This document shows positions 9,107 through 18,721 of a stretch of 64,000 nucleotides of DNA, piece after piece. Position numbers and translations under genes: made by a program. Source of the DNA: Sphingomonas sp. (GTDB lineage: Bacteria; Pseudomonadota; Alphaproteobacteria; Sphingomonadales; Sphingomonadaceae); the NCBI RefSeq assembly GCF_017744835.1, contig NZ_JAGIAM010000003.1:682001-746000 (forward strand). Direction: 5' to 3'. The notes beneath the pieces were generated by a model. The model worked only from the letters and a program-made list of their open reading frames with translations. It was not told the DNA's origin and did no database searches. Each line of letters opens with the position of its first letter. Position 1 is the first letter of the stretch.

Positions 9107-9571
9107 CGTCAGTTTGACTTCACGCCCTTCCGCCGCTCGACCATCGGCTTCGACCGGCTGTTCGACTTGCTCGAAGCCAGCGCGCGCCAGGCGAGCAGCG
9201 AGAATTATCCCCCGTTTAACCTCGAGCGCCTCGCCGAGGACCGGTATCGGATCACGCTGGCGGTCGCGGGCTTCAAGCCCGACGAGATCGACGTGACCGC
9301 GCAGCAGAACCTGCTCCTGGTCTCGGGCAAGAAGCGCGAGGAGAACGAGAACAACCCGGGCTCCTACCTGCATCTGGGCATCGCCAACCGCAGCTTCGAG
9401 CGACGCTTCGAGCTCGCCGACTTCGTGCGCGTCGAGCAGGCCGACCTTGCCGACGGCCTGCTCACGATCGAGCTGGTCCGCGAAGTGCCCGAGGCAATGA
9501 AGCCCAAGAAGATCCCGGTGAATACCGGCAGCCAGCAGGCGGCGGCGATCGAGCACCGCAGTGCGGCCTAG
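9104..9571 (+). CDS. Hsp20 / alpha-crystallin small heat-shock protein
   Basis: This 155-residue cytoplasmic holdase chaperone prevents aggregation of unfolding proteins. The alpha-crystallin domain spans roughly residues 40-130. It includes RYRITLAVAGFKPDEIDVTA, the beta-hairpin GSYLHLGIANRSFERRFEL and the conserved LADGLLTIEL, followed by a C-terminal IPV motif (KKIPVNTG) used for oligomerisation. The start at 9104 follows a perfect AGGAGG with a 7-nt spacer. The track start at 8903 ignores it. The gene is monocistronic, with a heat-shock promoter and thermometer upstream and a terminator downstream. Confidence 0.95.
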   Translation: MRQFDFTPFRRSTIGFDRLFDLLEASARQASSENYPPFNLERLAEDRYRITLAVAGFKPDEIDVTAQQNLLLVSGKKREENENNPGSYLHLGIANRSFERRFELADFVRVEQADLADGLLTIELVREVPEAMKPKKIPVNTGSQQAAAIEHRSAA

Positions 9572-9619
9572 AAGCGACCACGGCTAGCGGCGCTTTGCTC
9601 CCTTTGGGTGCCGCAGCGG

Positions 9620-9657
9620 AGAGCGCCTGGACCCCGGTCCGGGCGCTCTTTGCTTTA
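9620..9657 (+). terminator. Rho-independent terminator after hsp20
   Basis: AGAGCGCC (9620-9627) pairs with GGCGCTCT (9642-9649), with an inner GGACCCCGGTCC pairing, and is followed by TTGCTTTA. It overlaps the last codon of the convergent cyclophilin gene. Confidence 0.65.
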
Positions 9658-10317
9658 CGGGCGCGCGGGCAATCCCAGCAGCCAGGGCTTGGGTCCGCCG
9701 GTCGGCCGCGGCGTGCCGTCTAGCCGCTCGGCGCGCAGGATCCTGACCGGCGGCAGGATCATCTGGCCGCGCATGGGACCCCTGCCCCCGCCCGTCGGCT
9801 TGGCGAGGATGCGCCGCACCACGTCCATCCCCGAGACCACGCGCCCGAAGGCCGCATAGCCGCGATTGGGGCCGCGCGCGTCGAGCGACGGGTTGTCGCC
9901 GACCATGATCGAGAAATTGCCCGTGGCCGAATCCGGGTTGCTGCCGTGCGCCATCGAGACGACGCCATCCAGATGCCGGATCCCGGTGACGTTGGTCTGC
10001 TCGAGCGGCGGTGACGGGAGGATCCGGCGCGCGTCGGTGCCGATGCCGCCCTGGATGAAGCCGAACCTGGGATCGGCCTTGCGGCGCGAGGCACGGTAGA
10101 ATTCGGTGCCGTCGAGCCGTCCGTCATCGACATAGGCGAGGAAGTTCGCCGTAGTTTTAGGCGCACGCTTCGCGTCGAGCGCGAGCACGATGTTGCCCTG
10201 CGACGTGACGATCCGCACGCGGACCATGCCCGGGATCGGCCGCGACTGCGGCGTTCCCGGTGCCGCGCCAGTCAGCGCGACGAGCGCCAGCGCGCCCAGC
10301 AGCGTCCGCCGCAGCAT
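9655..10317 (-). CDS. Cyclophilin-type peptidyl-prolyl isomerase, exported
   Basis: This 220-residue protein has an N-terminal signal peptide (MLRRTLLGALALVALTGAAP), so it probably folds proteins in the periplasm. The cyclophilin core is seen in SQGNIVLALDAKRAPKTTAN, FGFIQGGIGT, VSMAHGSNPDSATGNFSI and AFGRVVSGMDVV. The usual FHR element is FYR here, and some active-site positions are unusual, so catalytic strength is uncertain. It begins 9 nt after pyrG with AGGGGG before the ATG and is probably cotranscribed with it. Confidence 0.88.
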   Translation of the reverse strand: MLRRTLLGALALVALTGAAPGTPQSRPIPGMVRVRIVTSQGNIVLALDAKRAPKTTANFLAYVDDGRLDGTEFYRASRRKADPRFGFIQGGIGTDARRILPSPPLEQTNVTGIRHLDGVVSMAHGSNPDSATGNFSIMVGDNPSLDARGPNRGYAAFGRVVSGMDVVRRILAKPTGGGRGPMRGQMILPPVRILRAERLDGTPRPTGGPKPWLLGLPARP

Positions 10318-10326
10318 GGCGCCCCC

Positions 10327-11958
10327 TCAGACCAGCCGCGAGTGCTTGACCGCCGCCTCGATGAAGCTGGCGAACAGCGGGTGCGGATCGAAGGGCTTGG
10401 ACTTGAGCTCGGGATGGAACTGCACGCCGACGAACCAGGGATGATCAGGCCGCTCGACAATCTCGGGAAGCGAGCCGTCGGGCGACATGCCCGAGAAGAC
10501 GAGGCCGCCCTGCTCCAGCACGTCCTTGTAGTGCGTGTTCACTTCGTAGCGATGGCGGTGCCGCTCGCTGATCTCGCCCGAGCCGTAGATCGAGGCGACC
10601 ACGCTGTTGCCCGCGAGCTTGGCCGGATAGGCGCCGAGCCGCATCGTGCCGCCCAGATCGCCACCTTCCTCGCGCTTCTGCAGGCCCTCGGCGGTCATCC
10701 ATTCGGTGATCATGCCGACCACCGGCTCCTCGGTCGGGCCGAACTCGGTGGTCGAGGCATTGGCGATGCCGCCGGCGCGGACACCTTCGATGCACGCCAT
10801 CTGCATGCCGAGGCAGATGCCGAAGAACGGCACGTTGCGCTCGCGCGCGAAGCGGACGCCGGCGATCTTGCCCTCGCTGCCGCGCTCGCCGAAGCCGCCC
10901 GGCACCAGGATGCCGTGCATCGGCTCGAGCTGCGAGGCGATTTCTTCCTCGTCCTTCTCGAACAGCTCGGCGTCGAGCCAGCGGATGTTGACCTTCACCT
11001 GGTTGGCGATGCCGCCATGGACCAGCGCCTCGTGGAGCGACTTATAGGCATCGGGGACGCCCATATATTTGCCGACCACGCCGATCGTGACCTCGCCCTC
11101 GGGATTCTCGAGCCGGCGGACGATATTGTCCCAGCGGTCGAGCCGGGGCGGCTCGCCGGGATCGATGCCGAAGGCCTTGAGCACTTCGACGTCCAGCCCC
11201 TCGCGGTGATACTGGAGCGGCACGGCGTAGATGCTCTTTGCATCGAGCGCGGGAATGACGGCCGATGCGGGGACGTTGCAGAATTGCGCGATCTTGGCGC
11301 GCTCGCCCGCGGGCAGGTCGCGCTCCGAGCGGCACACCAGCACGTCGGGCTGGACGCCGAGCGCCGCGAGCTCGCGCACGCTGTGCTGGGTCGGCTTGGT
11401 CTTGAGCTCGCCCGCCGCCGCGATGAACGGGACCAGTGTGACGTGGATGCTGACGGTCTGGCCGCGGCCGAGGTCGTTGCGGAGCTGGCGGATCGCCTCG
11501 ATGAAGGGCAGCGACTCGATGTCGCCCACCGTGCCGCCGATCTCGCAGAGCACGAAATCGAGGTCGTCGGTCTCGTCCTGCGCGAACGCCTTGATCGCAT
11601 CGGTGACGTGCGGGATCACCTGGACGGTGGCGCCCAGATAGTCGCCGCGGCGCTCGCGCTCGATGATCGTCTTGTAGATCCGGCCCGACGTGACGTTGTC
11701 CGACTGGCGCGAGGCGACGCCGGTGAAGCGCTCGTAATGGCCGAGGTCGAGATCGGTCTCGGCGCCGTCGTCGGTGACATAGACCTCACCATGCTGGTGC
11801 GGCGACATCGTGCCGGGATCGACGTTGAGATAGGGATCGAACTTGCGGATGCGGACTCGATAGCCACGAGCCTGGAGCAGAGCCGCGAGGCTCGCTGCCA
11901 TGAGACCCTTGCCGAGCGAGGAGACCACGCCGCCGGTGATGAAGATGTACCGCGCCAT
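10327..11958 (-). CDS. pyrG: CTP synthase
   Basis: This enzyme converts UTP to CTP with glutamine and ATP. The 543 residues cover the complete enzyme: the synthetase domain begins [19 protein letters not shown], and the glutaminase domain carries the nucleophile Cys in [14 protein letters not shown] and ends with the catalytic His-Glu ([12 protein letters not shown]). It lies between secG upstream and a cyclophilin gene downstream on the same strand. The secG-pyrG neighbourhood is common in alphaproteobacteria. Confidence 0.97.
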   Translation of the reverse strand: MARYIFITGGVVSSLGKGLMAASLAALLQARGYRVRIRKFDPYLNVDPGTMSPHQHGEVYVTDDGAETDLDLGHYERFTGVASRQSDNVTSGRIYKTIIERERRGDYLGATVQVIPHVTDAIKAFAQDETDDLDFVLCEIGGTVGDIESLPFIEAIRQLRNDLGRGQTVSIHVTLVPFIAAAGELKTKPTQHSVRELAALGVQPDVLVCRSERDLPAGERAKIAQFCNVPASAVIPALDAKSIYAVPLQYHREGLDVEVLKAFGIDPGEPPRLDRWDNIVRRLENPEGEVTIGVVGKYMGVPDAYKSLHEALVHGGIANQVKVNIRWLDAELFEKDEEEIASQLEPMHGILVPGGFGERGSEGKIAGVRFARERNVPFFGICLGMQMACIEGVRAGGIANASTTEFGPTEEPVVGMITEWMTAEGLQKREEGGDLGGTMRLGAYPAKLAGNSVVASIYGSGEISERHRHRYEVNTHYKDVLEQGGLVFSGMSPDGSLPEIVERPDHPWFVGVQFHPELKSKPFDPHPLFASFIEAAVKHSRLV

Positions 11959-12064
11959 GGGAGAGAACGCCTAACGTGTTTGAACGCGCGCCGACAAGCA
12001 CCCGAATCCGGGTCGGCGCATAAATTTTGGTCAAGCCCCGGCGAAATCCGGAGCCGCGAAGCGC

Positions 12065-12469
12065 TTATTGCGCGAGCGGGACCTGCGAATTGGCAGGCGC
12101 GGCCGCATTGGCGGGCGCCGCGGCCGGAGCCGTGGCATTGCCCTGCGCGCCGCCGAACGGAACCGCACCCGGCGCCGCGGTCGGAAGCGCGGCGGGAGCC
12201 GCGGCCGCCGGAGCGCGCTGCAGCGTGGTGTCGATCTCGCTCGAGTGGCGAGTCGCCGCGAGCACCGCGAGGAAGATGCTCATCGCGATGAACAGCGTCG
12301 CGAGGATCGCAGTCGAGCGCGTGAGGAAGTCCGCCGCGCCGCGCGCGGACATCAGGCCGGAGGGGCTGCCGCCGGTCGTGAGGCCGCCGCCTTCCGACTT
12401 CTGCAGAAGGATCACGGTCACGAGAAGCGCCGCGATGATGGCTTGGACGACGAGCAGGAAAGTGAACAT
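12065..12469 (-). CDS. secG: Preprotein translocase subunit SecG
   Basis: This is a 134-residue inner-membrane partner of SecYE. Two TM helices are visible (FLLVVQAIIAALLVTVILLQ and ILATLFIAMSIFLAVLAA), with the conserved cytosolic loop KSEGGGLTTGGSPSGLMSARGAADFLTR between them. The C-terminal tail is an Ala/Pro-rich low-complexity stretch typical of alphaproteobacterial SecG. It lies upstream of pyrG. Confidence 0.95.
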   Translation of the reverse strand: MFTFLLVVQAIIAALLVTVILLQKSEGGGLTTGGSPSGLMSARGAADFLTRSTAILATLFIAMSIFLAVLAATRHSSEIDTTLQRAPAAAAPAALPTAAPGAVPFGGAQGNATAPAAAPANAAAPANSQVPLAQ

Positions 12470-12556
12470 TTATGCCGGACCTGTTGAGAAAGCGGCGACA
12501 TAGGGGAGCGGGCCCGCGCGATCAACCTGAGTCTGCCCGAAGCATCGTCCCGGGGG

Positions 12557-12674
12557 CGGAAGTTGACAAAGTGGACACCCCGACGCGGGCGCACGCGCGC
12601 GAGACGGAACGATGGTCAGCATGAGAAAGGACGTCCGCGCCTTGGTTCGGGCGAAATCCTATTTTGCAAGAGCA
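12557..12674 (+). repeat. Dispersed intergenic element, copy B
   Basis: The 380-bp gap between secG and the MarR gene has no credible gene. It contains the second, shorter copy of the element at 2739-2913. The shared order is GGAAGTTGACAAAGTGGACA, GACGCGGGCGC, GCGCGCGAGACG, ATGAGAAAGGACG, and a terminal hairpin GCGAAAT-cct-ATTTTGC. The GCGC tract is much shorter than in copy A. Both copies lie upstream of a minus-strand housekeeping gene in the same orientation. Confidence 0.6.
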
Positions 12675-12850
12675 GGCCAGCGCCGATTTGCCTGCTCCGG
12701 CGCGCGATCGGCGGAGCCGCGATCGGCACCGCGGCAGGCGCCGCAAAACAATGCTGTAACATTTCGCCAACGCACTGAAACCGGAAGCTTCCGCCTGCGT
12801 TACTGATATTGATCCCGGCAAGCGCGGGTCGCAGCGGATGAGTTGGTGCC

Positions 12851-13210
12851 GTGAACGCGATGATGGACCAGTCCCTGTCGTCCTGGAAGAACACTCTGAT
12901 CGACTATGTGCGATCGGGCGAGCCCGACCTCACCAATCGTCAGATGGCGCTGCTGCTCCTTGTTTATCTCGATCCGGGGCCCCATACGGTGCGTGGACTG
13001 GCGCGCGCGCTGAATGTTTCGAAGCCTGTCGTCACGCGCGCCTTGAATCGTCTGGGCACGCTCGGCTATCTGCGCCGCCAACGCGACGATACCGACAAGC
13101 GGAACATCTTCGTCGCCCGCACACCTGAAGGGGCTGATTTTCTTGCAGAATTCGGGCATTTCCTCGCTGGCGACAACCTCGAGCCAGCCGCCCGCCGGGC
13201 CAACGCGTAA
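12851..13210 (+). CDS. MarR-family winged-helix regulator
   Basis: This is a 119-residue DNA-binding protein. The winged helix is clear: TVRGLARALNVSKPVVTRAL is the helix-turn-helix, and LGYLRRQRDDTDKRNIFVART is the wing. The track uses a GTG start at 12851. In-frame ATGs at 12860 and 12863 are equally plausible because the upstream ribosome-binding signal is weak. Its end overlaps the following SH3 gene, and argC follows, so it is the first gene of a three-gene cluster. The ligand and targets are unknown. Confidence 0.82.
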   Translation: MNAMMDQSLSSWKNTLIDYVRSGEPDLTNRQMALLLLVYLDPGPHTVRGLARALNVSKPVVTRALNRLGTLGYLRRQRDDTDKRNIFVARTPEGADFLAEFGHFLAGDNLEPAARRANA

Positions 13211-13523
13211 GCGATTTTCGCTCAAGGGCCGTTCCGCGACCTTCGATCCGCGAGTGGATGCGGTCCGCCGCGACCTGGCCGACGTGCGCCTGGCCGAGCG
13301 CGTCTTCGCCCCGCATTATGCCGCGCCGATGCCGCGCGCGCTCGTCCGCGGCGTGGCGCTGCGCGCGTCCCGCGACGCCGATTCCGAAGTGCTGGCGCAG
13401 CTGCAGCAGGGCGACCTGTTCGAAGTGCTCGAATTCGCCGGAGGCAACGCCTGGGGCGTGGCACCGGGCGCCGGACTGGTCGGCTATGTCGACGCCGATG
13501 CGCTGCACGAGACCGCGCAGTGA
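13143..13523 (+). CDS. SH3-like domain protein
   Basis: This 126-residue protein resembles the N-terminal SH3 part of NlpC/P60 cell-wall hydrolases (FDPRVDAVRRDLADVRLAER, then VRGVALRASRDADSEVLAQL and WGVAPGAGLVGYVDADAL). No peptidase domain follows, so it is a stand-alone SH3-like protein or the remnant of a hydrolase. The TTG start at 13143 lies inside the MarR gene and has AAGGGG upstream. A later start is possible. Its TGA overlaps the GTG start of argC, which suggests translational coupling. Confidence 0.7.
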   Translation: MQNSGISSLATTSSQPPAGPTRKRFSLKGRSATFDPRVDAVRRDLADVRLAERVFAPHYAAPMPRALVRGVALRASRDADSEVLAQLQQGDLFEVLEFAGGNAWGVAPGAGLVGYVDADALHETAQ

Positions 13524-14461
13524 GCGTCCGCGTCTTCATCGACGGCGCCGTCGGCACGACCGGGCTCGAGATCCGCGAGCGGCTGGAGGGCCGTTCGGAG
13601 CTGGAGCAGATCATCCTGGCGGACGCCGACCGCAAGGACCCGAAGAAGCGCGAGGATGCGCTCAATTCGGCCGACTTCGTGATCCTGTGCCTGCCCGACG
13701 ACGCCGCGCGCGAGGCAGTCGAGATGATTCGCAACGATCGCGTCCGCGTGATCGACGCGTCGACCGCGCACCGCGTCGCGCCCGACTGGGTCTATGGCTT
13801 TGCCGAGCTCGAGCCCGGCCAGATGGCCGCTATCGCCGAGGCATCGCGCGTGAGCAATCCGGGCTGCTACCCCACCGGCTTCCTGGCGCTGGTACGCCCG
13901 CTGGTGCGCGCGGGGCTCGTGCCGCACGACCATCCGCTGAGCGTCAATGCGATCTCGGGCTATTCGGGCGGCGGCAAGAGCATGATCGCCGACTTCGAGG
14001 ACGCGCAGGCGCCGGGCCATACCGAGACCGCGTTCCGGACCTATGGCCTGGGCCTCGCCCACAAGCATGTGCCCGAGATGCAGAAGCACGCGCGGATCGA
14101 GCATCCTCCGATCTTCCTGCCCGCGGTAGCGCGCACCTATCGCGGCATGATCGTCGAAGTGCCGCTGCCGCTCCACGTCTTCACGCGGCGCCCGTCGATC
14201 GAGGCGCTCGAGAACGCGCTGCGCGAGGCGTACAAGGATTGCCCGCTGATCCGCGTGCTGCCGGGCGATGCCGCCACGGTGACGCTGGAGGAGGATGCGG
14301 GGACCGACCGACTGTCGCTGCGGGTGTTCGGCAATGCCGAGACCGGCCAGGCGCGCATGGTCGCGACGCTCGACAATCTCGGCAAGGGTGCGGCGGGCGC
14401 TGCGGTGCAGAACCTCAACATCATGGCCGGGCTCGATCCGACCGCCGGGCTGGTGCTCTAG
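13520..14461 (+). CDS. argC: N-acetyl-gamma-glutamyl-phosphate reductase
   Basis: This enzyme catalyses the third step of arginine synthesis, NADPH-dependent reduction of N-acetylglutamyl phosphate. At 313 residues it is the short AGPR type. FIDGAVGTTGLEIRERL is the nucleotide-binding N-terminus, and SNPGCYPTGFLAL holds the catalytic Cys. GYSGGGKSMI is also conserved. It starts at GTG 13520, overlapping the preceding stop codon. No other arg genes are in the window. Confidence 0.94.
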   Translation: MSVRVFIDGAVGTTGLEIRERLEGRSELEQIILADADRKDPKKREDALNSADFVILCLPDDAAREAVEMIRNDRVRVIDASTAHRVAPDWVYGFAELEPGQMAAIAEASRVSNPGCYPTGFLALVRPLVRAGLVPHDHPLSVNAISGYSGGGKSMIADFEDAQAPGHTETAFRTYGLGLAHKHVPEMQKHARIEHPPIFLPAVARTYRGMIVEVPLPLHVFTRRPSIEALENALREAYKDCPLIRVLPGDAATVTLEEDAGTDRLSLRVFGNAETGQARMVATLDNLGKGAAGAAVQNLNIMAGLDPTAGLVL

Positions 14462-14582
14462 GCAATAATCCTCGCCCGGGCGCGGGCGGATTTTGCTGCA
14501 TTGCCCCACCCCGCCCTGCTGCCGCTTGATCTTTGTCGCCCTTTAGTGTCTCGGCAGGACAAACAGATCGAGAGGGCATGTG

Positions 14583-16040
14583 ATGCACCAGCCTGTTGGC
14601 AAATTGTTGCTGTTCGGCGCGACCGGGGACCTTGCGCAGCGGATGCTGCTCCCGTCGCTCTATGCGCTCCATGCCGATGGGCTGCTTCCCGCGGGGCTGA
14701 CGATCACCGGCACTGCGCGCTCCGACAAGGACGACGCGTCGTTCCGCGAATTCGCCCGCGCGGCGCTCGACCAATTCCTTCCTGCAGACCGGAAGGATGA
14801 CAGCGCTGTCGGGAGCTTTCTCGAGCGGCTGAACTACCAGCCGCTCGACGCGTCGCAGATCGAGGGCTTCGCGGCGCTCAAGCACAAGCTGGGCGATATC
14901 TCGGGCGGGCTCGCGATTTTCCTTTCGACCGCACCCTGGCTGTTCGGCCCGACGATCGAGGGACTCAAGAGCGCGGGACTGACCGGCGACAATGTCCGCA
15001 TCAGCCTCGAAAAGCCGCTGGGCAAGGATCTCGCCTCGAGCTGCGAGATCAACGATCTGGTCGCGGGCGCCTTCCCGGAGGACCGCACCTTCCGGATCGA
15101 CCATTATCTGGGCAAGGAAACCGTCCAGAACATCCTGGCGCTGCGCTTCGGCAATTCGCTGTTCGAGCCGGTGTGGAACGCGCAGGGGATCGACCATGTC
15201 CAGATCACCGTCTCCGAGACGGTGGGCCTGGAGGGCCGCGCGGGCTTCTACGACGAGACCGGCGCGCTGCGGGACATGGTGCAGAACCACATGCTCCAGC
15301 TGCTCGCGCTGATCGCGATGGAGCCCCCTGCCCGCTTCGACGGCACTGCGATCCGCGACGAGAAGGTCAAGGTGCTGCGCTCGCTGCGCAAGATCACCGC
15401 GGCCGACGCGCCGCACCTCACCGTGACGGGCCAGTATGGCGGCGGCGCAGTGAAGGGCGAGATCGTCCGCGATTATGCGACCGACCTGGGGCAGCCCTCG
15501 AACACCGAGACCTTCGTCGCGATCAAGGCGCACATCGACAACTGGCGCTGGCACGGCGTCCCCTTCTACCTGCGCACCGGCAAGCGCATGGGCGAGCGGC
15601 GCTCGGAGATCGTGATCCAGTTCAAGCCGGTGCCGCACTCGATGTTCGAGGACCGCGGCGGCCATCTCCAGCCGAACACGCTGGTGATCCGGCTGCAGCC
15701 CGAGGAATATATCCAGCTGCTCGTCATGGCGAAGCAACCCGGGCTCGACCGCGAAGGCATCCGCCTGCGCGAAGTGCCGCTCAACCTCAGCCTCGACACC
15801 GAGTTCGCCGGCACGCGCCGCCGCATCGCCTATGAGCGGCTGCTACTCGACCTGATCGAAGGCGACCCGACGCTGTTCGTCCGGCGCGACGAAGTCGAGG
15901 CGCAATGGGAATGGGTCGACGCGATCCGCGCGGGCTGGGATGCGCAGGACATGAAGCCCCGCCCCTATGCTTCGGGCAGCTGGGGCCCCTCGGCGGCGAT
16001 CGCGCTCACCGAGCGCGACGGCGTGACGTGGAACGAATAG
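14583..16040 (+). CDS. zwf: Glucose-6-phosphate 1-dehydrogenase
   Basis: This enzyme oxidises glucose-6-phosphate to 6-phosphogluconolactone with NAD(P)+, the entry to the Entner-Doudoroff pathway. The 485 residues carry the nucleotide motif GATGDLAQRMLLPSLY and the active-site signature RIDHYLGKETVQNI. ATG 14583, with GAGAGGG upstream, is preferred over the overlapping GTG at 14580. It is the first gene of the zwf-pgl-edd-glk-eda operon. The 120 bp before it hold no other gene. Confidence 0.97.
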   Translation: MHQPVGKLLLFGATGDLAQRMLLPSLYALHADGLLPAGLTITGTARSDKDDASFREFARAALDQFLPADRKDDSAVGSFLERLNYQPLDASQIEGFAALKHKLGDISGGLAIFLSTAPWLFGPTIEGLKSAGLTGDNVRISLEKPLGKDLASSCEINDLVAGAFPEDRTFRIDHYLGKETVQNILALRFGNSLFEPVWNAQGIDHVQITVSETVGLEGRAGFYDETGALRDMVQNHMLQLLALIAMEPPARFDGTAIRDEKVKVLRSLRKITAADAPHLTVTGQYGGGAVKGEIVRDYATDLGQPSNTETFVAIKAHIDNWRWHGVPFYLRTGKRMGERRSEIVIQFKPVPHSMFEDRGGHLQPNTLVIRLQPEEYIQLLVMAKQPGLDREGIRLREVPLNLSLDTEFAGTRRRIAYERLLLDLIEGDPTLFVRRDEVEAQWEWVDAIRAGWDAQDMKPRPYASGSWGPSAAIALTERDGVTWNE

Positions 16041-16088
16041 CCGCCCCGCCCCATATGATTTCGAGAACCCACCAGAGCAGGAGCTACA

Positions 16089-16796
16089 ATGACCACTGAG
16101 ATCGAATGGTGGGACTATGACGACGCCGACGAGATGGCCGAGGCGGTCGCGGGCGACGTGCAGTTCATCATCGAGAGCGCGATCGACGCGCGCGGCGCCG
16201 CGGTGATCGCGCTGGCGGGCGGCAAGACTCCGCTGCCGATCTACGAGAAGCTCGCCAAGGCCAAGCTCGACTGGAAGCGCGTGACGATCGTGCCCGGCGA
16301 CGACCGCATCGTGCCGCTGGGCGACCCGCTGTCGAACGTCACTGCGATCGGCAAGGTCTTCATCCCCAAGGGCGCGCGGGTGATCCCGCTGGTGAGCGAC
16401 AAGGCCCCCGACTACAAGGCGGCGGGCCGCTCGGCCGATGCGCTGCTGCAGGACGTGCACTGGCCGCTCGACCTCTGCCTGCTCGGCGTGGGCGGCGACG
16501 GGCATTGCGCGTCGATCTTCCCGGGCCCGGACTATGACGAGGCGCTCAACGGCCCGCGCGAGCGCCGCGCGCTGGGCGTGATGCCCGATCCGCTGCCGCC
16601 CGAGGCGCCCGTCGCGCGCGTGACGCTCAGCCGCGCCGCGATCGTCTCGGCCCGCGCGCTGATGATCGCAGTCACCGGCCAGGCCAAGCGCGACGTGCTC
16701 GAGGCCGCGATCGAACAGGGGGCCTCGTCCAACTATCCGGTCGGCCGCGTCCTCGCCGACGTCGAGCTGCCGGTCGACATCCACTGGAGCGCCTGA
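16089..16796 (+). CDS. pgl: 6-phosphogluconolactonase
   Basis: This enzyme hydrolyses 6-phosphogluconolactone to 6-phosphogluconate. The 235 residues have the NagB/Pgl fold, with [19 protein letters not shown], the conserved [17 protein letters not shown] and [16 protein letters not shown]. It lies 48 nt after zwf, and its stop overlaps the ATG of edd (TGATG), so the operon assignment is firm. Confidence 0.95.
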   Translation: MTTEIEWWDYDDADEMAEAVAGDVQFIIESAIDARGAAVIALAGGKTPLPIYEKLAKAKLDWKRVTIVPGDDRIVPLGDPLSNVTAIGKVFIPKGARVIPLVSDKAPDYKAAGRSADALLQDVHWPLDLCLLGVGGDGHCASIFPGPDYDEALNGPRERRALGVMPDPLPPEAPVARVTLSRAAIVSARALMIAVTGQAKRDVLEAAIEQGASSNYPVGRVLADVELPVDIHWSA

Positions 16797-18619
16797 TGGC
16801 CAATCTTCACGCCGAAATCGCCGCCGTCACTGATCGCATCATCGAGCGGTCGAAGCCGAAGCGCGCCGCCTATCTCGACCTGATCCGCCGCGAGCTGGAA
16901 TCGGGCGCGGACCGGCCCAAGCTCGGCTGCGCCAACCTGGCGCACGCCTATGCCGGCACCGACGAGCAGCGCGACCTGATGAAGCCGGCGAACCGGATGA
17001 ACATCGGGATCGTCACCTCGTACAACGACATGCTCTCGGCGCACGCGACCTATTATCGCTACCCCGAGCAGATGAAGGTCTGGGCGCTCGAGGCCGGCGC
17101 CACCGCGCAGGTGGCGGGCGGCGTGCCGGCGATGTGCGACGGCGTGACCCAGGGCTATTCGGGCATGGAGCTCTCGCTGTTCAGCCGCGACACGATCGCG
17201 CTGGGCACTGCGGTCGCGCTATCGCACCGCGTGTTCGAAGGCGCGGCGCTGCTCGGCATCTGCGACAAGATCGTGCCGGGACTGCTGATGGGCGCGCTGC
17301 GCTTCGGGCATCTGCCGATGGTGATGATTCCGGGTGGGCCGATGCGATCGGGGCTGGCGAACAAGGACAAGGCCGCGGTGCGCGAGGCCTATGCCGAGGG
17401 CAAGGTCGGCCGCGACGAGCTGCTCGAGGCCGAGATCGCCGCCTATCACTCCAAGGGCACCTGCACCTTCTACGGCACCGCCAATTCGAACCAGATGATG
17501 ATGGAGGCGATGGGCCTCCACATGCCGGGCGCCGCCTTCGCCAATCCGGGCACCAAGCTGCGCCAGGAGCTCACCCGCGCCGCGGTCCACCGGCTCGCCG
17601 ATATCGGCTGGAGCGGCAACGATTACCGCCCGATCGGCCATGTCGTCGACGAGAAGGCGATCGTGAACGCCGCGATCGTGCTGCTCGCGACGGGCGGCTC
17701 GACCAACCATCTGATCCACGTCCCCGCCTTCGCGCGTGCGGCGGGGATCGTGATCGACTGGGAGGATTTCGACCGGCTGTCGCGCGTCGTCCCGCTGCTC
17801 ACGCGCGTCTATCCCAATGGCTCGGCCGACGTGAACGGCTTCGAGGACGCGGGCGGCCCGCCCTTCGTGATCCGCGAGCTGCTGCGCGGCGGGCTGATGC
17901 ACGGCGACACGCTCACCGTCGCGGCCGGCGGCATGGCCGAATATGGCCGCAAGCCGCAGATCGACGACGAGGCGCTGGTGTGGAAGGACCTGCCCGCCGA
18001 GAGCGGTGACGATTCGATCGTGCGCACGATCGACGCGCCCTTCTCGCCCGAGGGCGGGTTCCGCATCCTCAAGGGCAATATCGGCCGGGCGTGCATCAAG
18101 GTCTCCGCCGTCGAGCGCGACCGCTGGACGATCGAGGCCCCTGCCCGCGTGTTCTCAGACCAGGCGGAGGTGCAGGCGGCGTTCAAGGCCGGCGAGCTCG
18201 ATCGCGACGTGATCGTCGTCGTCCGCTTCCAGGGCCCCAAGGCGAACGGCATGCCCGAGCTCCACAAGCTCACGCCGCCGCTCGGCGTGCTCCAGAACCG
18301 CGGGTTCCGGGTGGCCCTGGTCACCGACGGCCGCATGTCGGGCGCGTCGGGCAAGGTCCCCGCGGCGATCCACCTCTCACCCGAGGCACTCGGCGGCGGA
18401 CCGATCGGCAAGGTGCGCGACGGCGACATCATCCGGCTGGATGCCGAGGCCGGCGTGCTCGAGGCGCTGGTCGATCTCGCCGAATGGGACGCGCGCGAGC
18501 TGGCGGCCGCCCCGCCCCCGCCGCTCGGCACCGGGCGCGAGCTGTTCGCGATGATGCGCCACCACGCCGACGAGGCGGAGCTCGGCGCGTCGGCGATGCT
18601 GGCGGAAGCCGGCCTCTAG
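16796..18619 (+). CDS. edd: Phosphogluconate dehydratase
   Basis: This enzyme converts 6-phosphogluconate to 2-keto-3-deoxy-6-phosphogluconate and is the defining Entner-Doudoroff enzyme. The 607 residues show the IlvD/Edd fold. The Fe-S ligands are in [13 protein letters not shown] and in [20 protein letters not shown], and [17 protein letters not shown] is the C-terminal signature. The length is normal. It overlaps pgl by one base, and glk follows after a 102-bp gap. Confidence 0.97.
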   Translation: MANLHAEIAAVTDRIIERSKPKRAAYLDLIRRELESGADRPKLGCANLAHAYAGTDEQRDLMKPANRMNIGIVTSYNDMLSAHATYYRYPEQMKVWALEAGATAQVAGGVPAMCDGVTQGYSGMELSLFSRDTIALGTAVALSHRVFEGAALLGICDKIVPGLLMGALRFGHLPMVMIPGGPMRSGLANKDKAAVREAYAEGKVGRDELLEAEIAAYHSKGTCTFYGTANSNQMMMEAMGLHMPGAAFANPGTKLRQELTRAAVHRLADIGWSGNDYRPIGHVVDEKAIVNAAIVLLATGGSTNHLIHVPAFARAAGIVIDWEDFDRLSRVVPLLTRVYPNGSADVNGFEDAGGPPFVIRELLRGGLMHGDTLTVAAGGMAEYGRKPQIDDEALVWKDLPAESGDDSIVRTIDAPFSPEGGFRILKGNIGRACIKVSAVERDRWTIEAPARVFSDQAEVQAAFKAGELDRDVIVVVRFQGPKANGMPELHKLTPPLGVLQNRGFRVALVTDGRMSGASGKVPAAIHLSPEALGGGPIGKVRDGDIIRLDAEAGVLEALVDLAEWDARELAAAPPPPLGTGRELFAMMRHHADEAELGASAMLAEAGL

Positions 18620-18721
18620 GCGAAGCGCCGCTTTACAAGCGTCACGGTTGCGGAGAGAAGGGCCGCGCGGAGGGCTGCCAACGTTGACAGGCGGCCCCCG
18701 GGGGAGAGTTTGGGAGCGTCC

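Noticed and set aside
10342-12291. 649-aa plus-strand ORF
   Set aside because: Antisense of pyrG and secG, both of which are unmistakable on the minus strand.
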